Part shown: positions 1 to 6,507 of the stretch, piece by piece
How positions within the stretch are numbered: the first letter of the stretch is position 1
Layout of the letters: each line of letters opens with the position of its first letter
Assembly: GCA_035502515.1 (NCBI GenBank)
Contig: DATJUH010000320.1
Location: forward strand, 1 to 7,819
DNA: 7,819 bases
Direction: 5' to 3'
From: Fen-671 sp035502515
Lineage (GTDB): Bacteria; Actinomycetota; Acidimicrobiia; Acidimicrobiales; Palsa-688
Translations under genes and position numbers: made by a program
The notes under the pieces: generated by a model
Told to the model about the DNA's origin: nothing
What the model saw: only the letters and a program-made list of their open reading frames with translations
Databases searched by the model: none

Positions 1-1120
1 CGTGCTCGGCCAGGTTGAGCGGACGAGGGCCGCGGAGCGTGGCAGCTACTATGTCCTCGATGCGCACCCCGAACTTTCCCTGCATGTAAATGCCGGGTTC
101 AACGGAAAAGACGTGGCCGGCGGTTACGGGCGTCGAGTTCCCGGCCACCATGTACGGATCCTCGTGCTCCTCGAGGCCTATCCCATGCCCTGTCCGGTGC
201 AGGAAGTACTCGCCGTAGCCGGCATCGGTGATCACGCGGCGGGATGCCCAGTCGACGCCGCTGCACAGCTCTCCCACTTGTGCGGCCAGCACTCCGGCCG
301 CTTGGGCTTCGGCCACCACGCCGTAAACCTTGGCCATTTCCCGTGAAGGAGGGCCGGTGAAGACGGTCCTGGTGATGTCCGAGCAATAACCGTCGAGCGA
401 GCCACCAAAGTCACATACGACGGCCTCCCCGGCCTGGATGGCGCGTTCTGACGGTTCGTGGTGGGGACTGGCCGAATTCGGCCCGGAGGCGACGATGGCG
501 AAGTTGGTTTTTTCGTTCCCTTCGGCCAGGAGCCGCCTGGTTATGTCGGCCGAGACCTGTCGTTCGGTGCAGCCGACCAGCGGGATCTCCCCCCCGAGCA
601 GCGCCGCCGCCACCCGGTCGGCGGCCGCGGCCGCCCGGGCCAAAGCTTCCACTTCCGCTTCGTCTTTGATGGCGCGCAGCGGAGCGGTCACAGTTGAGGC
701 CGGTTTCCACGTGGCCCCGCTCAACTCGTCCTGCAGCCGCAGCAGGAACATGGCCCAGGCCCTGTCGCTCATGGCCACAACCGGCGCGTGCGAGGTGCAA
801 CTCCTCACCAACGAGGCGGCGATGGCGACGGGATCTTCGGTCTCGGCCCAGGGCCGGACCGAGAACACTTCCGGCACCGGGTTGACTCTGGGCGCTTCCA
901 GCGCCGGGACCAGGAGCGTGGGTTGCTGCGCCGAAGTCGCAGGCGGGACGACGAGCATCGTCAGCCGCTCGAGCGGCATAGCCGTGTAGCCCGTCAACCA
1001 GGGCAGGTCGGCCCCGAGCGACAGGAGGACGACATCGACCTTGGCCAGGCCCATCGACTCGTGCACCCGCTTCAACCGGCCGGCGAAGATGTCGGCCCGG
1101 TCCAAATTGCTCCCGCTCAA
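1..1120 (-). CDS. M24-family Xaa-Pro peptidase (PepQ/aminopeptidase P-like), 3' end outside window
   Basis: Likely a cytoplasmic metallopeptidase of the M24 'pita-bread' fold that cleaves bonds next to proline. Seen: about 373 codons, open to the left edge. An N-terminal creatinase-like domain (residues about 6-145) precedes the catalytic domain (about 150-373). All five dinuclear-metal ligands are present: D237 in VCDFGG, D248 in CSDITRT, H312 in HRTGHGIG, E341 in SVEPGIY and E355 in VRIEDI. The catalytic-type histidines H220/H221 (PHHEP) and H319 (EEHEDP) are also there. By comparison with family length only some 10-20 residues are missing. I chose the TTG at 1120 because it overlaps the lipBA stop as TTGA and has a GGGGG run 6 bases upstream; a TTG at 1105 is the alternative. 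No ATG occurs until about residue 26. Substrate (dipeptide or longer) cannot be told. Its link to lipoate metabolism is only positional. Confidence 0.9.
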   Translation of the reverse strand, partial: MSGSNLDRADIFAGRLKRVHESMGLAKVDVVLLSLGADLPWLTGYTAMPLERLTMLVVPPATSAQQPTLLVPALEAPRVNPVPEVFSVRPWAETEDPVAIAASLVRSCTSHAPVVAMSDRAWAMFLLRLQDELSGATWKPASTVTAPLRAIKDEAEVEALARAAAAADRVAAALLGGEIPLVGCTERQVSADITRRLLAEGNEKTNFAIVASGPNSASPHHEPSERAIQAGEAVVCDFGGSLDGYCSDITRTVFTGPPSREMAKVYGVVAEAQAAGVLAAQVGELCSGVDWASRRVITDAGYGEYFLHRTGHGIGLEEHEDPYMVAGNSTPVTAGHVFSVEPGIYMQGKFGVRIEDIVAATLRGPRPLNLAEH

Positions 1121-3129
1121 GCTGCACCCCCGGCGTCCCGGTCCTCCTCCGGCGCCGGCCCGGCGGCCCCGGCCGCCGCCTGCCGGGCGTGGTAACTGGA
1201 CCGGGTCAAAGGCGACGCCACCACCTCGGGGATGCCCAGGGAGCGGCCGGCCTCCCCCAGGCGGGCGAAGTCCTCCGGGGCCCACCACCGGGCCACCGGC
1301 AGATGCTTGGCGCTCGGCCGCAGGTACTGCCCGATGGTGACGATGGCTACGCCAATGGCGTGCAGGTCGGCCAGCACGCCGATTACCTCCTGCTCGCTTT
1401 CGCCCAGGCCGACCATCAGGCCCGATTTCGTCGTCAGTCCGGCATCGCGTGCCCTGGCCAGGACGGCCAGGCTCCGGGGGTAAGAGGCCGAAGACCGCAC
1501 CGCCCGCTGCAGGCGGGGGACCGTCTCGACGTTGTGGTTGAGGACGTCGGGCCGGCGGTCGAAGATACGGCCCAGGGCGACCGGGTCCCCTTTGCAGTCC
1601 GATATGAGGACTTCGACGGCGGTACCGGGACAATGCCGGCGGATGGCGTCGATCGTGGCCGCAAAAGCGGAGGCCCCCCCGTCTTCGAGGTCGTCGCGAG
1701 CGACGCAGGTCACGACGGCATGAGCCAGCCCCAGGTCGGCCACGGCGTGGGCCACCCTCTCGGGCTCATCCGGGTCCAGGGCCAGGGGTTTGGCCGTGTC
1801 AACCTGGCAGAACCCGCAGGCGCGGGTACAGCGGTCGCCATTGATCATGAACGTGGCCGTGCCGTCCGCCCAGCATTCAAAGATGTTCGGGCAACCGGCC
1901 TCCTCGCACACCGTTACCAGGCCGAGCCCCCGCACCGTCTTGCGCAGTGAGCGGAACTCATGGCCCATGTGGGCATTGGCCCTCAGCCACGGGGGCTTGC
2001 GGGCGTCGACCGGGAGAGCGCCGGCGGGGTCAACGCCGGCCTCTGCCAGCTTTCCCAGCCGGCCGAGGAGCCGGACGGGGCGGGCCGGGACGGCCGGCTC
2101 AGTGTGACCCACGGAGCCCGTGGACGATGGGTAGGCGACGGGCTCTGCCTTCGCCACCGCCCTGACGGCGACCGGCCCCGGCGGCGGTGCCGGGTACACT
2201 TCTGCCCCCTCTTCTCCTGGCACTCCTGCCACTCCTGCCACGTCTGCTCCGGGGTCGAGTCGGCCGCTTCTCGGTGCAACTGCCGGTTTTTGTTGCGTTC
2301 CGGTGCCGTTTTTGCCACCGATCGCGACGAGATCGCCCGGCTGCACCAAGAAGGGGTCCTGATCGACAGGGCGGCTGGCCGAGCCCCGGACGGCCTCCAC
2401 CTTCATAGCGCCGGGTATGGCCGCGTCCTGGCGTTCCACGGGCCGTCCGTCCCCCCACCGCCGGGTAGCGACGGCGAACACCGCCTCCACCACTTCCGCC
2501 ATGCTCACGTGGACACCTTCGGCCTCGAGGGACGTCACCTCTTTGCCCTCGATGCCGCAGGGCACGATGTGGCTGAACATGTCCAGGTCGGTCTGGACGT
2601 TGAGGGCGAACCCGTGCATGGTCCGCTGCCGGCTGTGACGAGCGCCAATGGCACAGATCTTGCGGGGCCGGGCGCTGTCCGGCTGCGCCCACACCCCCGG
2701 GTAGCCGTCGACGCGACCGGCGTCCGGCAGCCCCACGGTGGCCAGCACCTCGATCACGAGCTGCTCGAGCTCATGGACGTAAGCCGGGGTGGCCGACGGG
2801 CCGCTCGGCACCGTAAGTACCGGGTAGCCGACGAGCTGGCCCGGGCCGTGGTACGTGATGTCGCCGCCCCGGTCGACCCGGAGCAGTTCCGCTCCCACGC
2901 TGGACGGGTCGACGAGCATGTGCTCGGGCTTGGTCCGGATGCCGGCCGTGTAGACGTGGGGGTGCTCGAGCAGCAGCAGCCAGTCGTCAGCCGCCGGGCC
3001 GGCGGCCCACAGCGCCCGCTGGAGGGCATGGGCGTCGCGGTACGAGACATGCGCACCCAGCCACCGCAGGCGAAGCGCCCGGCCCGGAGCCAGCACTTGC
3101 CCGTGGCCGGGCCCCGGCGCAGCCGTCAC
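1117..3129 (-). CDS. lipBA: Bifunctional octanoyltransferase-lipoyl synthase (LipB-LipA fusion)
   Basis: One uninterrupted 670-residue frame carries two enzymes of lipoate synthesis. The LipB part (about 20-225) moves octanoate from acyl carrier protein to E2 lysines. It has RGGDITYHGPGQ (87-97), the conserved lysine K157 in RKICAIG, MHGFALN (171-177) and the catalytic cysteine C191 in PCGI. The LipA part (about 377-650) is a radical-SAM sulfur-insertion enzyme. It has the auxiliary cluster motif CX4CX5C (C408, C413, C419), the radical-SAM motif CX3CX2C (C434, C438, C441) and the RSSYHA motif (643-648) whose serine binds the auxiliary cluster. The two are joined by about 150 Pro/Ala/Gly/Val-rich residues (226-376). 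LipB and LipA are normally separate proteins of about 230 and 310 residues. Start is GTG, 8 bases after the E2 stop, with only a weak ribosome site, so coupling to E2 translation is likely. The domain calls are firm; that the protein acts as an unbroken fusion is inferred from the frame. Confidence 0.92.
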   Translation of the reverse strand: MTAAPGPGHGQVLAPGRALRLRWLGAHVSYRDAHALQRALWAAGPAADDWLLLLEHPHVYTAGIRTKPEHMLVDPSSVGAELLRVDRGGDITYHGPGQLVGYPVLTVPSGPSATPAYVHELEQLVIEVLATVGLPDAGRVDGYPGVWAQPDSARPRKICAIGARHSRQRTMHGFALNVQTDLDMFSHIVPCGIEGKEVTSLEAEGVHVSMAEVVEAVFAVATRRWGDGRPVERQDAAIPGAMKVEAVRGSASRPVDQDPFLVQPGDLVAIGGKNGTGTQQKPAVAPRSGRLDPGADVAGVAGVPGEEGAEVYPAPPPGPVAVRAVAKAEPVAYPSSTGSVGHTEPAVPARPVRLLGRLGKLAEAGVDPAGALPVDARKPPWLRANAHMGHEFRSLRKTVRGLGLVTVCEEAGCPNIFECWADGTATFMINGDRCTRACGFCQVDTAKPLALDPDEPERVAHAVADLGLAHAVVTCVARDDLEDGGASAFAATIDAIRRHCPGTAVEVLISDCKGDPVALGRIFDRRPDVLNHNVETVPRLQRAVRSSASYPRSLAVLARARDAGLTTKSGLMVGLGESEQEVIGVLADLHAIGVAIVTIGQYLRPSAKHLPVARWWAPEDFARLGEAGRSLGIPEVVASPLTRSSYHARQAAAGAAGPAPEEDRDAGGAA
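2002..2454 (-). other. Interdomain linker of the LipB-LipA fusion
   Basis: This stretch encodes about residues 226-376, between the last LipB-like segment and the RKPPWLR motif that opens LipA. It is rich in Pro, Ala, Gly and Val and matches no domain I recognise. It contains an A-rich patch on the coding strand (about 2284-2322, encoding GGKNGTGTQQKP), which is unlike the G+C-rich surroundings. It also contains a 9-base tandem repeat. No stop codon interrupts it. The only plausible internal starts are a GTG at 2112 without a ribosome site and an ATG at 1968, inside LipA, with GAGGG 11 bases upstream. The latter would remove the WLR motif but keep all six cysteines. Confidence 0.6.
2221..2247 (-). 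repeat. 9-bp tandem repeat in the lipBA linker
   Basis: Two exact copies of CACTCCTGC (plus-strand reading, 2221-2238) are followed by a third copy with two changes (CACGTCTGC, 2239-2247). On the coding strand this gives ADV-AGV-AGV. It is in frame and lies in the low-complexity linker, so it probably reflects slippage in a region with little structural constraint. Confidence 0.8.
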
Positions 3130-3137
3130 TGACCGGC

Positions 3138-4688
3138 TCAGAGCTCGGCCGACCAGTCGCGGGTTTCGAGCACGTCCCGGACCTTGGCCATGAAGGCGGC
3201 CGCGTACGACCCGTCCACCGCACGGTGGTCCCAGGACAACACCAGGTTGCCGACCGGGTGGACGGCGATCCCGTCCGACCCATCGGGCAGCTCGATCGCC
3301 ACCGGCTTCTTCCGGACTCCGTCGGTGGACAGGATCGCCACCTGAGGCTGGTTGATGACCGGGACGGTGATCAAGGTCCCGAAGGCCCCGGCGTTGGTGA
3401 TCGTGAACGTGCCGCCGGAAATGTCGTCCATGGTGAGGCGCTTTGAGCGCGCCCTGGAAGCCAGCCCGGATATTTCTCGGGCCAACGCCACCAGGCGCTT
3501 GTCCTCGGCCTGGTGGACCACCGGCACGAGGAGCCCCTCGAAATCAAGGTCTACGGCGATGCCGAGGTTGACCTCCCCGTGCACGATCAATTGGTCTTCG
3601 CCCACCGAGGAGTTCAGGTAGGGCCATTCCTCCAGCGCATCGACCACAGCCCTCGATATGAACGGGAGATAGGTGAGGCTGAAGCCTTCGGCCGCCTTGA
3701 AGTGCTCCCTTTCGGCCCGGCGGGCTCGTTCGACGGCCGAGTAGTCGACCTCGACGGCCACCATCGTGTGCGCCGAGGTGTGCTTGGAACGGACCATGTG
3801 CTCAGCGGTACGCCGGCGGATGTTGGTGAACGGCACAATCGTGTCGCCTTCTCCCGCCACCGGCACCGGCCCCGCCGCGACGACGTTCGCCGGTGCCCCG
3901 CCGCCCGCCGGTGCCGGGCTCGGCTCAACGGCTCGGCCCCTGGTCGGAGGGGGAGCGGCTACCTCCTCAAGCCGGTCTTCGGCAGTGCGGGTGGCCCCGT
4001 TGGCACCCTGGCGCTCGATGGCCGCCAACACGTCGTCGCGAGTTATCCGGCCGCCGGCCCCCGACCCGGTTATCTCGGCCGGGTCGAGGCCGTTCTCGGC
4101 AATGAGCCGCCGGACCACCGGGGACAGGAGCTTGCCCGGGCCGCCCTGGGCCGGCGCGCTCGGCGGGCGCTGGTCGGCGGGACGCGGCCCGGGCCTGGGA
4201 GGCGCACCCACGGGCGGTTTGGCTGATGCCGGGGCTCCTTGTGCAGCCGGGCGGCGGCCACCGACGCCAACTTCCACGGCCTCACGGTCCACCAGAGCAG
4301 CGCCCGCCGCCTGGCCGGCCCCCGCCGCCTGGCCGGCCCCCGTCTCCCCATCGCTGGCTTCGGTGGCCGCTCGGACCGGCGCTTCGACCTCTTCGGCGGC
4401 TCCTTCCGTCACGTTTGCGGCGGCGGCGGCCTGGGCGGCTCCGTCTGTGGCCCCGGCCTGGCCGATGACCGCCAGCTTCGTACCCACCGATACCGTCTCC
4501 CCCTCGGGGACCAGGATTTCGGTGACCGTGCCGTTCACCGGGGAGGGCACCTCCGAGTCGACCTTGTCGGTCGAAACCTCGAACAGGACCTCGTCCTCCG
4601 CCACCGGGTCCCCGACCTGCTTGTGCCATTTCGTTATGGTCCCCTCGGTCACTGTTTCACCGAGCTGGGGCATCGTGATGTCAGCCAA
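3138..4688 (-). CDS. sucB: 2-oxo acid dehydrogenase E2, dihydrolipoamide acyltransferase (SucB/DlaT-like)
   Basis: Core acyltransferase of a 2-oxo acid dehydrogenase complex; it carries the lipoyl arm made by the downstream lipBA product. Seen in 516 residues: one lipoyl domain (1-78) with the modified lysine K42 in STDKVDSE; a long Ala/Pro/Gly-rich linker (79-184); a peripheral subunit-binding domain (about 186-225, LSPVVRRLIAENGLD); a second linker (226-280); and the catalytic domain (about 283-516) with the HXXXD active site H488 to D492 in SWDHRAVDG. Actinobacterial SucB/DlaT proteins often have two or three lipoyl domains, so one is on the low side. The start is TTG at 4688, because the lipoyl domain begins there (MADITMPQLGE) and GGAAGGGG lies 8 bases upstream; the ATG five codons later is too far from it. 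The gene overlaps lpdA by 8 bases. Whether the substrate is pyruvate, 2-oxoglutarate or a branched-chain acid cannot be decided without E1, so the symbol is tentative. Confidence 0.9.
   Translation of the reverse strand: MADITMPQLGETVTEGTITKWHKQVGDPVAEDEVLFEVSTDKVDSEVPSPVNGTVTEILVPEGETVSVGTKLAVIGQAGATDGAAQAAAAANVTEGAAEEVEAPVRAATEASDGETGAGQAAGAGQAAGAALVDREAVEVGVGGRRPAAQGAPASAKPPVGAPPRPGPRPADQRPPSAPAQGGPGKLLSPVVRRLIAENGLDPAEITGSGAGGRITRDDVLAAIERQGANGATRTAEDRLEEVAAPPPTRGRAVEPSPAPAGGGAPANVVAAGPVPVAGEGDTIVPFTNIRRRTAEHMVRSKHTSAHTMVAVEVDYSAVERARRAEREHFKAAEGFSLTYLPFISRAVVDALEEWPYLNSSVGEDQLIVHGEVNLGIAVDLDFEGLLVPVVHQAEDKRLVALAREISGLASRARSKRLTMDDISGGTFTITNAGAFGTLITVPVINQPQVAILSTDGVRKKPVAIELPDGSDGIAVHPVGNLVLSWDHRAVDGSYAAAFMAKVRDVLETRDWSAEL
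4303..4338 (-). repeat. 18-bp perfect tandem repeat in the E2 linker
   Basis: Two identical 18-base units (4303-4320 and 4321-4338) are followed by the first bases of a third. The repeat is in frame and duplicates a six-residue Gly-Ala-Gln unit (the GAGQAA-type motif at about residues 117-130) in the flexible linker after the lipoyl domain. Length variation in such a linker is expected to be tolerated. Confidence 0.9.
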
Positions 4689-6135
4689 CGTGAAGACCCC
4701 TTCCAGCCAGGGCGAGCATGGTCTCGCCGAAGACCTCTGACAGTGACGGGTGGGGCTGGACGAACTGGGCCACGTCGTCGACCGTGGCGTCCCAGTTGAG
4801 GGCCAGGTAACCCTGGCCCAGCTGTTCGGTGACCCACGGCCCGACCATGTGCACCCCGAGCAACCGGCCGGCCTTCCCGTCGGGCAGCTTCTCGGCGATG
4901 ACCTTCACCAGCCCCTCGGGTTCCCCGATGATGAGCGCTCGGCCATTACCGGAGTAAGGGTCCTTCTTGGCCACCACCTCGAAGCCGGCCTCGCGGGCGG
5001 CTTCCTCCGAGTAACCGGCGAAGGCCACCTCGGGGAAGGTGTAGACGCACCATGGCACCTTGCCATAGTCGATCGGGACCACCGGGCGCCCGAGCACCTG
5101 GTCGATGACGAGCATCCCCTCGGCAAAACCGACGTGGGCCAGGCCGGGGGTGGCCACCACGTCGCCCACGGCCCACACTCCGTCGGCGCTCGTCTGCATG
5201 AGTTCGTCAACCTTCACGAACCCCCGTTCGTCCACTTCCACACCACAGCCCGGTGCCACCAGGTCGTCACTGAGGGGCCGGCGCCCGACGGAGACCACCA
5301 CCGCCTCCACCTCGAGCACCTCGGCGGCCCCGCCGCCACTCCCGTCGCCAGGACCACCGGGCACGAACTGCACCGCCGTCGACTTGCCGTCGGCGCTCGG
5401 GCTGTGCCCATTGACGGTGACGCCCGTGCGGATGGCGATGCCCCGGCGGGTGAAGGACCGGACCACCACGTCGGCCACGTCCTTGTCCACCCCGGGCAGG
5501 ATCTTCGGGAGGGCCTCCAGGACCGTCACCCGCACGCCCATGTCGGCCAGGACGGAAGCGAACTCGCAGCCGATGACCCCACCACCGATGATGACGGCGG
5601 ACCCCGGCAGCTGTTCGAGCTCGAGCACCTCGTCGCTCGTCATCACCAGGCGGCCGTCGACTTCGAAGCCGGGAATGGTCCGGGGCACAGACCCCGTGGC
5701 CAGGATCACTGCCGGCGCCTCCAGCTCCGTGATGGTGCCGTCCGTGCCTTCCACCCGTACCTTGTGGCCGGGGAGCAACTGACCGGTACCGGCGAAGGTG
5801 ACCACCTTGCGCCGCTTCAACAGGCCCTGCAGGCCTTTGTGGAGCTGGTCGATCACCTTGCGCTTGCGCACCTGGGTGGTGGAAAAGTCCACGCCCGAGC
5901 CACCTACTTCGATCCCGTACTCGCCCGCCCCTTTGACGGTCCGGTAGACCGCTGCCGTTTCCAATAGTTCCTTGGCCGGGATACAGCCGCGGTGCAAGCA
6001 GGTGCCCCCGACCTTTTCCTTTTCCACCACCGCGATGCGCAGGCCGGCCAGGCCTCCGTACAGCGCGGCGGCGTAGCCGCCCGGGCCTCCCCCGATAACC
6101 ACCACGTCAAACGACTCGGCCGTAGGAACCACCAC
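4681..6135 (-). CDS. lpdA: Dihydrolipoamide dehydrogenase (E3)
   Basis: FAD-dependent disulfide oxidoreductase that reoxidises the dihydrolipoyl arm of E2 and passes electrons to NAD+. Seen in 484 residues: FAD-binding GGGPGG (15-20); the redox-active disulfide pair C46 and C51 in GGTCLHRGCIPAK; the NAD-binding motif IIGGGVIGCEF (182-192); the second FAD motif WAVGDV (321-326); and the C-terminal dimer domain with the catalytic base H462 and its partner E467 in HPSLSE. Length fits the family, apart from a small Gly-rich insertion (259-270) in the NAD domain. The start is the first of two adjacent GTG codons, 7 bases after AAGGAAG. It is the first gene of the operon and overlaps the E2 gene by 8 bases, which supports a role as E3 of that complex rather than of another flavoprotein disulfide reductase. 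Confidence 0.95.
   Translation of the reverse strand: MVVPTAESFDVVVIGGGPGGYAAALYGGLAGLRIAVVEKEKVGGTCLHRGCIPAKELLETAAVYRTVKGAGEYGIEVGGSGVDFSTTQVRKRKVIDQLHKGLQGLLKRRKVVTFAGTGQLLPGHKVRVEGTDGTITELEAPAVILATGSVPRTIPGFEVDGRLVMTSDEVLELEQLPGSAVIIGGGVIGCEFASVLADMGVRVTVLEALPKILPGVDKDVADVVVRSFTRRGIAIRTGVTVNGHSPSADGKSTAVQFVPGGPGDGSGGGAAEVLEVEAVVVSVGRRPLSDDLVAPGCGVEVDERGFVKVDELMQTSADGVWAVGDVVATPGLAHVGFAEGMLVIDQVLGRPVVPIDYGKVPWCVYTFPEVAFAGYSEEAAREAGFEVVAKKDPYSGNGRALIIGEPEGLVKVIAEKLPDGKAGRLLGVHMVGPWVTEQLGQGYLALNWDATVDDVAQFVQPHPSLSEVFGETMLALAGRGLHVG
4697..4704 (-). promoter_or_regulatory. Ribosome binding site deciding the TTG start of the E2 gene
   Basis: GGAAGGGG on the minus strand lies 8 bases before the TTG at 4688, inside the last codons of lpdA. 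It supports TTG over the ATG five codons downstream. Confidence 0.7.
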
Positions 6136-6142
6136 CTTTCTT

Positions 6143-6149
6143 CTTCCTT
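6143..6149 (-). promoter_or_regulatory. Ribosome binding site of lpdA
   Basis: AAGGAAG on the minus strand, 7 bases from the GTG at 6135. It sits in a short purine-rich, unusually A+T-rich patch (about 6137-6170) and supports the GTG start, since there is no ATG nearby. Confidence 0.7.
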
Positions 6150-6250
6150 CAGATTAAAGAAGTTTCGGGACAACATGGAGACGAGACGGCCAGGGGTTCG
6201 TCCTGCGGGGCTCGAAGCTGCGCCCCTCCAAGGCCTCGCCTCGGAAATGC

Positions 6251-6266
6251 GTGCCCACCCGGGCAC
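6251..6266. repeat. Inverted repeat GTGCCC-ACCC-GGGCAC
   Basis: Perfect 6-base arms with a 4-base loop, in the intergenic region. No T-run follows on either strand, so it is not a normal intrinsic terminator. It could be a leader hairpin of the lpdA transcript or a protein-binding site. The same arms recur in the palindrome after the ZnuA-like gene. Confidence 0.6.
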
Positions 6267-6337
6267 CAGATCGTCGCCAGCGCCATGGCGAAGCCCGCTC
6301 CGGCCCAGTCAGCGGTCCGTCGGCGGTGGCCAAGTCG

Positions 6338-6352
6338 CATCGTCTGCCGATG
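6338..6352. repeat. Inverted repeat CATCG-TCTGC-CGATG
   Basis: Perfect 5-base arms around a 5-base centre, overlapping the possible TATCAT box on the minus strand. The spacing suits a dimeric repressor site, but arms this short occur often by chance. Confidence 0.3.
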
Positions 6353-6507
6353 ATAGGGGCCAGCCGGCATGCACTCTGGTGGGCTTCCTTTCTTCGGTCC
6401 TTCCGGGCCCGCCCAAGCGTGTTCAGCCTCATTCAGGTGGCCGTCCCCGCTGGCGCCCGGCGGGTGGCGCTCCCGGGGCTGCTGGCCGCAACAGTGCGGC
6501 CGGTGAC

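Larger units (their letters stand above)
6136..6507. other. Divergent intergenic region between lpdA and the ZnuA-like gene
   Basis: About 370 bases between two divergently transcribed genes, so promoters for both should lie here. The frames that cross it give low-complexity Arg/Pro/Gly-rich translations and no recognisable protein, tRNA or riboswitch. Seen: an A+T-richer patch next to lpdA (6137-6170), two small perfect inverted repeats (6251-6266 and 6338-6352), and a TATCAT hexamer on the minus strand (6349-6354 area) that could be a -10 box for lpdA but lacks a convincing -35. I cannot assign a promoter with confidence. Confidence 0.5.

Noticed and set aside
411..1127. 238-codon minus-strand frame starting inside the lipBA/M24 junction
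   Set aside because: Out of frame with the M24 peptidase, whose metal-ligand motifs all lie in the neighbouring frame; the translation is Arg/Gly-rich noise.
1968..2112. Separate internal start for a stand-alone LipA
   Set aside because: The GTG at 2112 has no ribosome site and the ATG at 1968 lies after the conserved WLR motif; neither outweighs the continuous frame, though the ATG is not excluded.
1960..3132. 390-codon open frame on the plus strand opposite lipBA
   Set aside because: Antisense shadow of a G+C-rich gene; the translation shows no family motif, while the minus strand has complete LipB and LipA motifs.
3766..4740. 324-codon open frame on the plus strand opposite the E2 gene
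   Set aside because: Ser/Ala/Pro-rich translation mirrors the E2 linker repeats; no independent coding evidence.
4750..5967. 405-codon open frame on the plus strand opposite lpdA
   Set aside because: His/Gly/Asp-rich shadow translation with no recognisable motif; lpdA on the other strand is unambiguous.
6190..6235. GGGGTTCGTCC sequence that recalls a tRNA T-arm
   Set aside because: No matching acceptor, anticodon or D-arm stems could be laid out around it.
5992..6507. Upstream extension of the ZnuA-like frame into lpdA
   Set aside because: It is open only by chance; it would put about 170 low-complexity residues before a clear export signal and overlap lpdA on the opposite strand.
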